From Costus lasius (Eukaryota; Streptophyta; Magnoliopsida; Zingiberales; Costaceae), in the NCBI GenBank assembly GCA_027563935.2, contig CM050451.1, forward strand, positions 29,713,565 through 29,777,564: a stretch of DNA of 64,000 bases. Reading direction: 5' to 3'. The notes beneath the pieces were generated by a model, which saw nothing but the letters and a program-made list of their open reading frames with translations, had not been told where the DNA came from and did no database searches. Shown here in pieces: positions 44,999-55,877 of the stretch. The translations under genes and the position numbers were made by a program. Each line of letters starts with the position of its first letter. Positions within the stretch are counted from its first letter, which is position 1.

Positions 44999-46689
44999 TG
45001 TTGGGGTATGCCCTTAAGGCTAATGTTTGAGGCCTTGGGATTATTTCAGTATCATGTATAAACTCTATGTTTATAAAGGCAATGGTTGTTATTCAGGTTG
45101 TTACATCATCTGCTGCAATATGTATACTTCTGAATAATGTCTCAATGCTGTTCAGCTTGGCTGACATGCAGTTTTGTCCTTAGTCGAGATATCTTGGTGA
45201 ACATGAGACAGTCTTGATATGATTGAGACTAATATGTGTTCTAATCTTATAGGATGCTTCAAGCATGGAATAAGATGTAGACTAATGGGTACATTGGATG
45301 TACTGGACAGACCCTACTTAGGATATTCAATTGCTTGTCACAATGTGAATAATCCTTATATGCAAACAAGTGGCATATTTCCTCTGACTTGAGATCACTT
45401 GTGTTTCTAAATGATGATTGGCATTGTTTTGAGGTAGTTCAATATCATTTGAAACATAATGGTTATAGACTATCTTGGATAGTGAACATGAGTCATGTTA
45501 GGGCACAGTGATAGATATAGGATTGCCGCCTCCTTGATTGGAGTGTGATGTTCTATAGGGGCCCCTGTATGAGATGATTGAGAAAGTGTATGGCCATATC
45601 CAGATGACTATGTTTCATCTGATCTAATCATTCTCATCATCTTGGAATTACAGGCTTGACACGCTTGTCCAATAAGAACATCCAGTGGCAAAGGAAACAC
45701 ATATGTCAAGTGACTTGGGTTCACACTTGTGCTGTGGTTTGGGTGTAGTCTTGGAAGACTCTTTCCTTTATATCGGGAGACAGTGATGTGTTGCTAGATA
45801 CCCCTCACTGATCGTGATAACGTAAGTTATCGTTACCGACATTTAAAGGAAACCCTTAGGGTCGCACAATTTGATGATATGGCTTACTTATGTCAGATCG
45901 TGTGGACTGAATTGTTTTGGTTCAGTTTAATGGGATTTAAACTCTGATTGTAAGTAAGATCTGGTCTGATCATGTTTGATTGATTAGGGCTTGAGATCGG
46001 TAAGCTTCGATCGAGATAATTGATGCTAGATCGGTGAGATCAAGAGCATCAAGAGATGAATGGTTAGATCTTGATCCTTATGGTTTAATTTGATCTAGAC
46101 CAATGCTTGGTTTAATTTGGTCTTTGAACCAAATCCAATTGAACCGGCTCATCATAGTGAGCGCATGGTTCAAAGGGGAGAGAAAATTGCGATGGTTCAC
46201 TTGGAGTGAACGCATGAACGCATGATGTTAGTGGCTTGCTATTTTTGGAAGTCATGTTTCCAAAATAGAGAGCACGCCTCACGTTCGAGAGCAATTGCTC
46301 TATTCTCGCTCGCCTCTTCCTCTTGTCGCCTCTCTCTCTCGTGTGTGAGTCTTGACGCCAAGGAGAGGACTTGACAAAGCCAAGGAGAGCATCTCATCTT
46401 CCCTTCAAGCGATCAGGAGACTTGGAGATCCTTGCTAGCACAAGGAACGACAAGGAGTAGGCGATCACCCATCTTGTGTGCGTCACCTTTGGAGGAGAGC
46501 CACATCACCCTCTTCTTCCAAGACGCCATCCAAGCAATGGCTATGGTATGATCCCTTCTTGATCTATACAAACTTATTAAGTTGATCTATGAACATACAT
46601 GCGATCCTAGGAAGCCCTAGATTCCGCCCATGCAAGTTTTTTTTTTATATCTGCATGATTAGGGTTTCGCCCCCTTTAGGGAACTTTCA
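44999..46689 (+). repeat. A2 3' LTR
   Basis: 1691 bp and nearly identical to 37581-39273; about a dozen differences are seen, including a two-base deletion in CACTAGTG. Confidence 0.95.
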
Positions 46690-46694
46690 GTTAT
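46690..46694. repeat. Target-site duplication of A2, right copy (GTTAT)
   Basis: GTTAT follows the LTR end GGAACTTTCA and matches 37576-37580. Confidence 0.95.
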
Positions 46695-47581
46695 AGCTTC
46701 TTTTGCCTCCAGATCCAGAAATCTTCAAGAGCAACTGTCTTCCACCTCTAGCTACCACTGCATCTGCCTCTGACATCACTGTTTCCAACCGTCGACACTA
46801 GATTATACCATCAACAGACTCTTACTTCTTCTACTGGCTCTATTTCTATTTATTTGATTTATTTATGCACCAGACTCTTCATTAGTGACTGATGTTTTTA
46901 TCTATGCAGCATTATTTCTAGCACCCACCTACCGATGATCTCACCTCCAAGACTGTATTCTCTAGCAGGCCACTAGAGATTTCTCACTCTACTGTCGGCA
47001 CCATCACCATCATTGCTAGCAGCTTTTTCAGCCAGCCTCTGTTCCACCTCTGCTTCTCGCCTGCATCAGCTCTTTCCACCATGACTCTTATGGACCATCG
47101 ATGATATATCTGATTCTCCCTTGAGAAAATTATTTTTTTTTTTAGACTATTTTTAGACTGAGCCTTATGTATCTTAAATTGTGCAGGAAAAATTTTCAAA
47201 TGACACATCTATGGACCTAGCAGCATCTGCCCCGACACTATTTTTGGTCTGAGCCTTATGTATTTTTGGTCAGAGCTTGCTATATAGTTTTGTGAGTATC
47301 GTTTGCACTCTCTTGTATTCAAGATTATTTCATATGGTTTCATCTTTGATTCGCTTTAGATGTATCACTCACTGATATTTCTTCGATATGGTTGTATGAT
47401 GATATGATTGTTCATGATCCACTTTCTACTATCTTGTGGTGTGATTCTATTTTTATAAGATTTTCATTGATAAATATCTTCCTTGATGATGAATAAACCT
47501 GTATTCATGATTAGAAAGAAACATATAATGTTATATTTATTTCTTCAATGCATATCTAACTTTTGAAATTTGACATGGGTT
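46695..47581 (+). other. Continuation of the Athila/Tat-like 3' region
   Basis: AT-rich non-coding sequence resumes after A2. A repeated block around GAGCCTTATGTAT occurs at about 47161 and 47253. No LTR of the Athila-like element is found here; the family-C LTR starts at 47582. Confidence 0.5.
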
Positions 47582-49760
47582 TGTTAGGGAATACCGGGTG
47601 TAATTTTAAAATTTTGCAGTCCTAGGACGCAGCGGAAGCATTACACCCAAAACATATTCCGGTCCCAAGGATCCATGCGAGAGAGAAGACACAAGGATGT
47701 GTTAGAGATGTACCTCTTTTGCTTGTCTAGTTGCCGAAGCCATGTTGAAGGCGCCCAAGTGTTCACCCTCTACAAGTATCCACGCGTCGACTCCCTGATC
47801 GTTGCTCCCTTCCACGCTTGGTGCTAGCCTCGGGAAGAGAATCAAGCCTTATCACTCTCTTCAAATCTTGCGCCACCTCCAAGGTAGAAGCGCCAAGAAG
47901 AGATGAGGAAGAGGATGATGCGCCAAGTACTTCCTTCTTCTTTTTTGCATGCGCCACCTTCAAGCAAGGTGCGCCTATGGCTAAGGAACGAAGAGGACTT
48001 GTGGCAAGGAGATGCCACCAAGCACTAAGAGTCCTTGCGCCAAGAAGAGAAGGAGAAGAAGAAGAACTTGCGGTTCCAAGGAAGAAGGAGATTGCGCTCC
48101 TTGATGAAGAAGGAGAGCTCCAAGCTCTCAAGTTGTCACCACCCTAAGCTTCCAATTCTCTCCAAGAGATGTCAACACCAAGCCCTTCTCCAAGTTACGT
48201 CAAGAGGTGAAGAAGGAGAAGAAGGCTTGCGGCTTCAAGGAGGAAGAAGGGTTGCGCCACCTTCAAGTTGTCACCCTTTGCCCTTGCTCATGCCTCTCTA
48301 TGTGTCTTCACGCCTTCAAGGAGTTAACATTTTAGAGGGGGCGGCTAGGGTCTTATTTATAAGGTCAAGAGGCGGTTTAGGGAGGGCCAAGATCATGCCA
48401 AGTGGGCGGCTAGGATGAAGGGGGTTTGTGGCAAGGAAAGTCTCCAAGACTTTTCCATAAACCTCATTCAACCTATCCTTATTTTCCCTATAGCCATATC
48501 AGCCCAAGAGATGCCTTAAAGGCATGCATTCCATCCTAGGAAGAAGGGCTAGGCGCCCTTTACTTCCATAATGAAGCAAAGGTGCCTCCCTCACCCCATT
48601 ATGCCCCTAGGCGCCAATGGGGTGAGATTTCTCCCCATTATGCCCTTTTAGCCTCTAATCTCTTCATGACAACTTATTATTGGGCCTCATTGGATAATGA
48701 ATTAGCCCAAACTTCATTGCATGGGTTGATTAAGCCATTGGATCTAATCCAAATGTGACCAATTAAGGTCAATTTCGGGTCAACCTGCCAAAATTGAAAT
48801 TTGGCTCCAATAACTTTCTTCCAACTCATCAGGCCCATTGGCGCTGATGAAATCTTCCAAATGGATCCAAGTTATTCAATAACTTGATCCTAAGGTTTCT
48901 GATTAAAGCAACATCAAGAGTCTATTGCGTGTGACCCCGTAGGATCCATATGACGATGGCAATGATGTAAACATCATAAGTAGTGAGGGGTATCTAGCAA
49001 CACATCACTACTACCCATGTCATAGGACTTAAGTCATTATGGCAACAACTCCTAACAAGCAAAGAGGATTCCCATTGCATTATAGATCCCTTTGCCTAAA
49101 CTGATATCCTGTCATTGGATTAGTCTCAAGTTTATCAATCCAATGCATTGGTCATGACTCAACAAGTGTGGCCACACATTCCTGTCATGCAGCAATAAGG
49201 TGGGGCGCCCCCGAGTGGATATCATGCTTCCAATAAGGAAGGGGCAAATCCTACTATTGGTCATCCATGTCTCTACGTGACTTATGACATGCCCAATGAC
49301 AGTCGTTTTGGTCCCCCAATTACGGAGAGACGTAAGACTGTATCAAAGCATATCCATCATCAAATCTAGACATGAATACCTCAAGTCTAAGGATCAATGC
49401 AAACCTCTTGCATGTGAGATTGACTTGTTGACTAGACAAGTCAATCCTCACGGTGGATCACTCCAGTGCATCCAATGCACCTGTATGTCTGCGTTACTAT
49501 GCCCCGCACCTAACCAGCCCATACACCAGTCTCACATGCACCAAAGCTGTCCCATATCTGCTATGGTACCTTGTCTGGGGATAGCTTATGAGAATGGATC
49601 CAATCCAAACTCCTGGGACATTATATATGCAACTCAATATATCAACGCAGGCAGAGAAGTCTGCATAATAATGACCATGCCTCTAATAATTCTATCAAAG
49701 TACATTCAAACAATGCTTGACCATGTCCATACATTGGTCTGCAGGGCATATATACCAACA
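47582..49760 (-). repeat. Family-C 3' LTR
   Basis: 2179 bp on the plus strand from TGTTAGGGAATACCGGG to TATATACCAACA, followed by ATCTCCCACTTGC (purine tract on the minus strand, 49761-49773). It includes purine-rich low-complexity sequence rich in GCGCC at 47870-48330, which explains the open frames there, and a three-way-junction-like segment at 48946-49026. Confidence 0.82.
48946..49026 (-). other. Three-way-junction-like segment in the family-C LTR
   Basis: It keeps the 28-base stem-and-loop core of the family-A segment exactly (plus strand 48982-49009) while the surroundings have diverged. The outer arms CCATATGACGATGG and CCATGTCATAGG still pair, and a second hairpin GATG-TAAA-CATC lies at 48964-48975. 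Confidence 0.65.
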
Positions 49761-49773
49761 ATCTCCCACTTGC

Positions 49774-51591
49774 ACTAAGACCAAGGGCAACTGATGTTTA
49801 GTCAGTTCCAATGTCTCTAGTATGACCCATTTAGCTTTCGCTGCGCCAGAGACTATGTCAGTGGGTTTTTCCAGATTGCTATCTGTGTTTATTTTAACAA
49901 ATTTGATCATCATCCTCATCCATGATCTCTAAGATCAGATGATATGCTGCAGTACATACTTGAGCACTAAGTTCCTTCACTTATGCTATGGCCCCAGTAA
50001 GAACTATACTGGACCATCAAGCACTAGGAATTAAATCAAGTTCAAATGAATGAAGCTGCTTCCTTGGCCGCCTCAAGAAGCTGCAATGTACTCAGCCTTA
50101 TTTTTAGAATTTTGCCACTATGGTTTGCATAATGCTCTTTCAGCACACAACACCACAACAAGGCAAAGCGCAAATCCTGGCTGTGGTCATAAGACTGGAA
50201 CGAAGTATCAGTGTATCCTTGTACACAAAATTCTTCCTGTCTATCATGGACTAGACTTCAATCCTTTATACTTCCCAAGTATATATAAGGATTGCTTTCA
50301 CAGCTATCAAGTGTCAAACACAAGGATCTGATTGAAACTTACTGGCTATGCTCCAAGCATTTGCCACAAATGGTCTTGTGAATATTACTCAAAACATGAT
50401 CCATCCTATATACCATGTATCAGGATTTTAGACCCATGTTATTACTCTCCAGCTGTGTCATAGGACACAACATCCTTGAGAGAGTCAGACCATATCTTCC
50501 TGGAACGTATCAATATTTGGAATCATCCAATATAAACCTCTCCAGAAACTCTTGGATGAACGTAGATTGACTAAAGGGCAATGACTTTCTTGGATCTCTA
50601 TCTATAGATCCTCATGCCTAGGATGTAGGCATCATTCCCCAGATCATTCTTCTCGAAATACATCTCAAGCCTTTTCTTCACCATGTGAAGAGCTGAGATG
50701 TCATTCCCTGTGAGGAGAATATCATCAATCTTCTAGAACAAGAAATACTATTAAGGTGCTCCCACTGATCTTCTTGTAAACACAGGCTCTTTTAAACATG
50801 CTTGCATAACACCATGCATATCTTTATGGCCTTGATATGAAAACCTTCTGGCTATTTTCTTATAGATATCTTTTCAGATGTCCATGCAAGAAATGCAGTT
50901 TTCATAACAACACGCCATAACTAATCATGCAATTATAACATGCAGATTCCTAATGGACTTAAAACTCAGCTATTGGTAAAAAATTTCATCATTATCCATC
51001 CAGTGGATTTGCCTGAAATTTCTGTTCACTAGCTTGCCTTTCAAGGTAACAATGTTACCTTCCATGTCTATCTTCCTAGAAGATTTATTTATAGCTTGTA
51101 GGAATTACCCCTTTGGCAGCTCATCCAAGTCCCAGACTTGATTAGCAGACATGGAGTCCATTATGGTTCTCATGACCCTTAGCCATTTCTTGGAATCTGG
51201 TCCACCGACCGCTTCCATTTCCTCATAAGTCTTAGGTTCATCCTTGATGAAAAATTTGTCATGCCCAGCATATCGAATCGATCCAGACTTATGTGGTTTC
51301 TGTGTTACTTGAACCTCAGATTGACTTTCAACCTGTATGTGAGATTTTGCTCTCCATCTATGTCTAATTATATTGTGGTTGATTCTGGACCTTGTCCCAA
51401 TCAAATCTACTCCCACTAGCTTCTTTTAAAAGAAATACTTTCTCAAGAGAGACAGCAGTTTGAGCAACAAATATTTTGTTCTCTTTGGGATTGAATTAGC
51501 ACTCTACAGTGCACCACAAACACATACTTTTGAATCACTGCACATTACATTCCCAATTCCATTGAAGAAATGGGATATTTGTAGTTCGCAA
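49774..51591 (-). pseudogene. pol: Family-C pol relic: RNase H, reverse transcriptase, end of integrase
   Basis: Degenerate minus-strand copia coding sequence. The best-preserved piece is 51105-51416, containing SKKWLRVMRTIMDSMSANQVWDLDELPKG, the linker before reverse transcriptase. Weaker similarity to RNase H and reverse transcriptase covers 49790-51100. Stops and frameshifts are frequent. The solo LTR at 51592 interrupts it. Confidence 0.72.
51587..51591. repeat. Target-site duplication of the solo LTR, left copy (CGCAA)
   Basis: CGCAA directly before TGTTGGGG; its partner is at 53293-53297. Confidence 0.92.
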
Positions 51592-53292
51592 TGTTGGGGT
51601 ATGCCCTTAAGGCTAATGTTTGAGGCCTTGGGATTGTATAAGTATCATGTAATAAACTCTTATGTTTATAAAGGCATGGTTATTATTCAGGTTGCTACCT
51701 TGTCTGCTGTAATAAGTGTACTTCTGAATAATGTCTCAAAGCTGTTCAGCTAGGCTGACATGCATATGTCCTTAGTCGAGATATCTTGGTGAACATGAGA
51801 CAGCCTTGATATGATTGAGACTAATATGTGTGCTAATCTTATAGGATGCTTCGAGCATGAAATAAGATGTAGACTCATGGGTACATTGGATGTACTGGAC
51901 AGACCCTACTAGGATATTCAATTGTTTGTCATAATGTGAATAATCCTTGAATGCAACAAGTGGCACATGTCCTCTGACTTGAGATCACTTGTGTTTCTAA
52001 ATGATGAATGTCATTATTTTGAGGTAGTTCAATATCATTTGAAACATAATGATTATAGACTATCTTGGATAATGATCATGAGTCAGGTTAGGACACTAGT
52101 GATAGATAAAGGATTGCCGTCTCCTTGTTCAAGGAGTGTGATGTTCTAAAGGGGCCCCCCTGTATGAGATGATTGAGATAGTGTATGGCCATACCCAGAT
52201 GACTATGTTCATCTGATCTAATCATGCTCATTGTATTGGAGTTACAGGCTTGACATGCTTGTCCAATAAGAACATCCAGTGGCAAAGGAAACATGTATGC
52301 CTTGTGAAGTGGATTCACACTTGTGCTGTGGTTTGGGTGTAGTCTTGGAAGACTCTTTCCTTTATATCGGGAGACAGTGATGTGTTGCTAGATACCCCTC
52401 ACTGATTGTGATGACGTGAGTTATCGTTACCGACATTTAAAGGAAACCCTTAGGGTCGCACAATTTGGTGATATGACTTACTTGAGTCAGATCGGGTGGA
52501 CTGGATTGTTTTGATTCAGTTTAAAGGAGATTAAACTCTGATTGTAAGTGAGATCCAGTCTGATCATGTTTGATTGATTAGGGCTTGAGATCGGTAAGCT
52601 TTGATCGAGAGTGTGGATGCTAGATCTGGGAGATCAAGAGCATCAAAGGATGAACGGTCAGATCTTGAACCTTAGGGTTTATTTTGGTCTGGACCAATAC
52701 TTGGGCTGATTTGGTTTGGTCATTGGACCAACTACATTGAACCGGCTCATATGTGAGCGCTTGGTTCATTTGTGAGATGAGATATGCGTTTGGTTCACTT
52801 CATGTGAACGCATAACGCATGTGTTGAAGACTTACCATTTATGGCATTTCGGTTTTGCCATAGTGATGAATGTCTCCACATTCGATCACAAGCTTGGAAA
52901 AACGCTCATCTCCCCTTTGGCTCTCGACGACACTCGAACTCTCGGGTGGTAGAGGTTGACGAGAAGAAGGATCGGCCAAGAAAGCTTTCATCATCTCCTT
53001 CCATTCGACAAGGAACCTTGGGTGCCTTGCTAGCACAAGTGACGCCAAGGAAGTAAGAGATCTTCACCTTGTGTGTGAACTTTTGGAGGAGATCAAAGTT
53101 GCTCTCTTCTTCCAAGCCGACATCCAACTTCATGGCGTTGGTATGATCCCTTTAAAGATCCTTTCGCTTATACATAAGTTAACCATATGATCTACATGCG
53201 ATCATGAGGGTGACACCCCTAAAATTGCATTTGCGCCCCCCTCTAGAAAGGGGCTTTATCCGCTTGCGCTCCCCCTTGAAGGGGACCTAACA
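51592..53292 (+). repeat. Solo LTR of a family-A-like copia
   Basis: 1701 bp from TGTTGGGGTATGCCC to GGGGACCTAACA, flanked by CGCAA at 51587-51591 and 53293-53297. The first 1.5 kb match the A2 LTR with scattered changes, while the last 100 bases differ, so it comes from a separate subfamily. There is no internal region: a solo LTR left by recombination. It keeps the three-way-junction segment (52356-52446) with compensated or wobble changes. Confidence 0.93.
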
Positions 53293-53297
53293 CGCAA
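53293..53297. repeat. Target-site duplication of the solo LTR, right copy (CGCAA)
   Basis: CGCAA directly after CCTAACA; matches 51587-51591. Confidence 0.92.
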
Positions 53298-54650
53298 CTC
53301 AAAAGCTAATTCAGACACTTTCTTATGGAGTGGCAGTGCATCTGTTTGCATCACATCATAGTAGTATATTTGCATGACTATACAAAGATGGAACCACATC
53401 CAATGTGTTCCTTTTTCTTTCTTTGAAATTGACCACATAGTGGTGTACTAAGTAAGCTATGAGATAACTCCACACTTCTTAGGACAGTCATCAAATTCTC
53501 CACTAATCACCTTGATCCAATCAAAGTGCTTTAATAGATCCTCCAATTTGACTCAATACTTCATTTGTGAACTTCTTGGATTTCTCCAAAGTTCTTGGGT
53601 TGTGTAAGGCATACCCACACCTAATGAAGTATATAACTCCTCTTAGTGCTTGTTTACATGGGTCCACTTACATTACTGTGTAATAGATCCAACAAGCCAC
53701 TACTCCTTCCACCCTTTATGGTGAAGGCAGCATCTGTCACATTGTTCCTTTGAACTAGGCTCACATGTATCATAATCCTGAAAGGATAATGATCCCAATA
53801 GTCCATGGACCTTTGGATGTGACCATTGTTCTATGTTTCAAGAGACAATGCTATAAGAGGGTGTTTATTGAATCATTGGATCTGATCTTGTGTTACATAT
53901 AGAACCACAAACTGTATCACTTCAATAGAACATCTATTTAAATAAAATATCATTTATTATTTCAAACTGAAATCCTTTCCAAAAGGAATGATGTTCTAAT
54001 ACATAAGCTGATACATAATGTTCTAGATAAAGTCTTCAAGGTAGTGAGATGATATCAACAGCAGCATCCAATGCTCCATCCCTGACCCGAGAGTCGATCC
54101 CACCAAGCCTCATGGTCCTACTTCTTTTGAGCTCCTGCATATGTAAAACATATGTGAGCCTCACATGCGGTATCTAGTACCCATGAATAAGAAGTAGACA
54201 TAAAGACCTCGGTAACACAATACCTGAAGCGGATGGATCACATCGCTTCTTCTTTGCCATGCTCTTCTTGGCCATTAATCCTCTTCGAAATATCCATGCA
54301 TTCCCAGTCTTCCGAAGTATTAGCTTCGAAGATACAAAACCATGGTCATTCTCAGATTTAGGCATACAGTCTGAAGATCCAACAGAACTCTCCTGATCTT
54401 TGTCTATAGAGCATGGTGTGAAGAGACCTTTGAGATGTATGATAAGATCATAAATCCCCATCTCATCAAACTCAACTTTGACCTCTGGGGTCATGCACTC
54501 TAAGATAAGAGCAGTGTACTGTTCGTTATCTTCACAATGTTCAAGATAGACATTCCACTCCCACTCAGTAGTGAAGAAGATGAGAAAAAGAAACTGGTTT
54601 TGTGAAAAAGTAAAATTTCAGATTTTATGTTTTTCATGAGCATGTAGAAT
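53298..54650 (-). pseudogene. gag-pol: Family-C integrase, protease and gag relic
   Basis: Minus-strand remnants continue past the solo LTR. Integrase-like sequence lies at about 53440-53860, protease-like at about 54060-54180, and gag at 54174-54600. The gag part includes QYTALILECMTPEVK and IYDLIIHLKGLF, matching the LASMAPEL...MITRLKQMF region of copia B. No intact CCHC knuckle is visible. The upstream end (54600-54650) fades into sequence I cannot assign. Confidence 0.65.
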
Positions 54651-55877
54651 TGCATGAGTAAATACCTTGATTGTGCATGGTGTTGTGATCATTAGTCAAG
54701 CCCCCCTCTTGCATGCCTGCGATGTATCCTTGTGCGGCCTGCGTGCCATCTTTTTTGTAAAAATTAAGAGGAAGATTAAGGGCTAGGCGCATCCTTCTTG
54801 GACCTTGATGCTCGCATCTTTCTTGATGGCGCAAGCATGCAAGGTGGCGCATGCAAGCTGCTGCTTGGTTGCTTGGTGGCGCAAGAAATCTTGGCCCCTT
54901 GCATGGTGGCGCACCTTCCTTGGAGGAAGACCATGGCATTGGCCGAACCTATGGGGAACTTCAAAAGTATTCCTCTATGGTTTGAGAGCTAAACCATGAG
55001 AGAAGGACCTTGGAGCCAACCTTGAAGTTCAAGCTAGAGGTCGGCTAGGTTAGGTCTAGTTTTTGGGGCTTGAGTTCTAGGACAAGAGTTGAACCTATTT
55101 CATGGCATGGATTGGTTCAATGTCTTGTATAGGATATGATCACATCATCCTTTACTGCTTTTATTATTATCTGCAGAAGCATGCCTGAAATGTTTTACCG
55201 TTATGTTATCACTATAGGATTGCATGCCTGTAATGATAGACATAAGATAAAACTGAGATGATGAGACCTTAAACAAAAACCCTCAATTAAAATATCAAGT
55301 CTGGTAGCCTTCTAACGCGTAGCCCTCACTAAGCTATCGATCAGTGGTGTTGTGAATTGTTTCCCACCCTCGTGGGACACACCCACTTATCTTTAGAAAG
55401 TGCGTGGTGGCAATGGTTTCCCCAGTCCAGTTTTAACCTGGGCGTGCCTTCGCAAGGAAACTCGTTGGCCCTGGGCATAACGGTTAGGAATGGACTTGAC
55501 TAGAAGTTCACATGTGCTGGGCACATGGTGAAAGTCTAGAGGCATCGTTGAGAGGTAAAGGTTTCATGTTGTATCCAGCCCTCGCTGGACATGAAATGCC
55601 CAGACTGTCTCAACAAGGGGAGTTGCTTGGAGCAACCGGCCGGCGCGCCCACCTTAGGAAGCATGGGTTACTTTGTGCATCTCATCCCACCCTCGTGGGA
55701 CGCAAAGCCTCATGTGAAATAAGGATCCCATCCCACTAGGAAGTTTTAAACTTCCCGATTGACTTTGTGGGTTGTCAATTCGAATATAAAATAGTGGGAG
55801 CCATGGTCATTTAAAACAAGTCCAGTTTAAATGATTCGAAGTAGTACTAATCTGTTCTTCTTGGGTGTTGTAGAACA
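54651..55877 (+). other. Copia B leader, 5' end missing
   Basis: Non-coding. It corresponds to the family-A leader in order but with little sequence identity. Three two-tier hairpins at 55344-55707 match those of family A. It ends TTCTTGGGTGTTGTAG, an acceptor-like sequence, three bases before the A of the initiation context AACAATGG. The first part is rich in TGGCGCA/GGCGCA repeats (54826-54912). Confidence 0.7.
55344..55707 (+). repeat. Three two-tier hairpins in the copia B leader
   Basis: Unit 1 (55344-55386): GTGG, TGTG, AATTGTTT, CCCAC-CCTC-GTGGG, A, CACA, CCAC. Unit 2 (55562-55596): TTTCATG, TTGTAT, CCAGC-CCTC-GCTGG, A, CATGAAA. Unit 3 (55671-55707): CTTTGTG, CATCTCAT, CCCAC-CCTC-GTGGG, A, CGCAAAG. 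All loops are CCTC. Stems change in pairs between units and against family A. Confidence 0.83.

Larger units (their letters stand above)
37581..46689 (+). mobile_element. Ty1/copia element A2, complete but mutated
   Basis: 9109 bp on the plus strand, flanked by GTTAT at 37576-37580 and 46690-46694. LTRs are 37581-39273 and 44999-46689 with about a dozen differences by eye. Primer site, leader with three hairpins, gag-pol and purine tract are all present. Two premature stops in gag-pol make it non-autonomous as it stands. Element organisation and sequence match A1 and A3. Confidence 0.95.
47582..54650 (-). mobile_element. Decayed minus-strand copia, family C
   Basis: The 3' LTR (47582-49760) is followed by a purine tract and a degenerate polyprotein read on the minus strand from about 54600 down to 49780. 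A family-A-type solo LTR (51592-53292) interrupts it. The 5' LTR and primer site are missing: at about 54650 the sequence changes to the leader of copia B on the other strand. The coding part has many stops and frameshifts, so this element is old. Confidence 0.78.

Noticed and set aside
47763..48418. Several Ser/Lys/Glu-rich open frames on both strands
   Set aside because: Low-complexity, purine-rich LTR sequence is open in several frames at once; nothing resembles a known protein.
49284..49778. 164-codon open frame that might be a host gene
   Set aside because: It lies in the family-C LTR and runs across the LTR end and purine tract.
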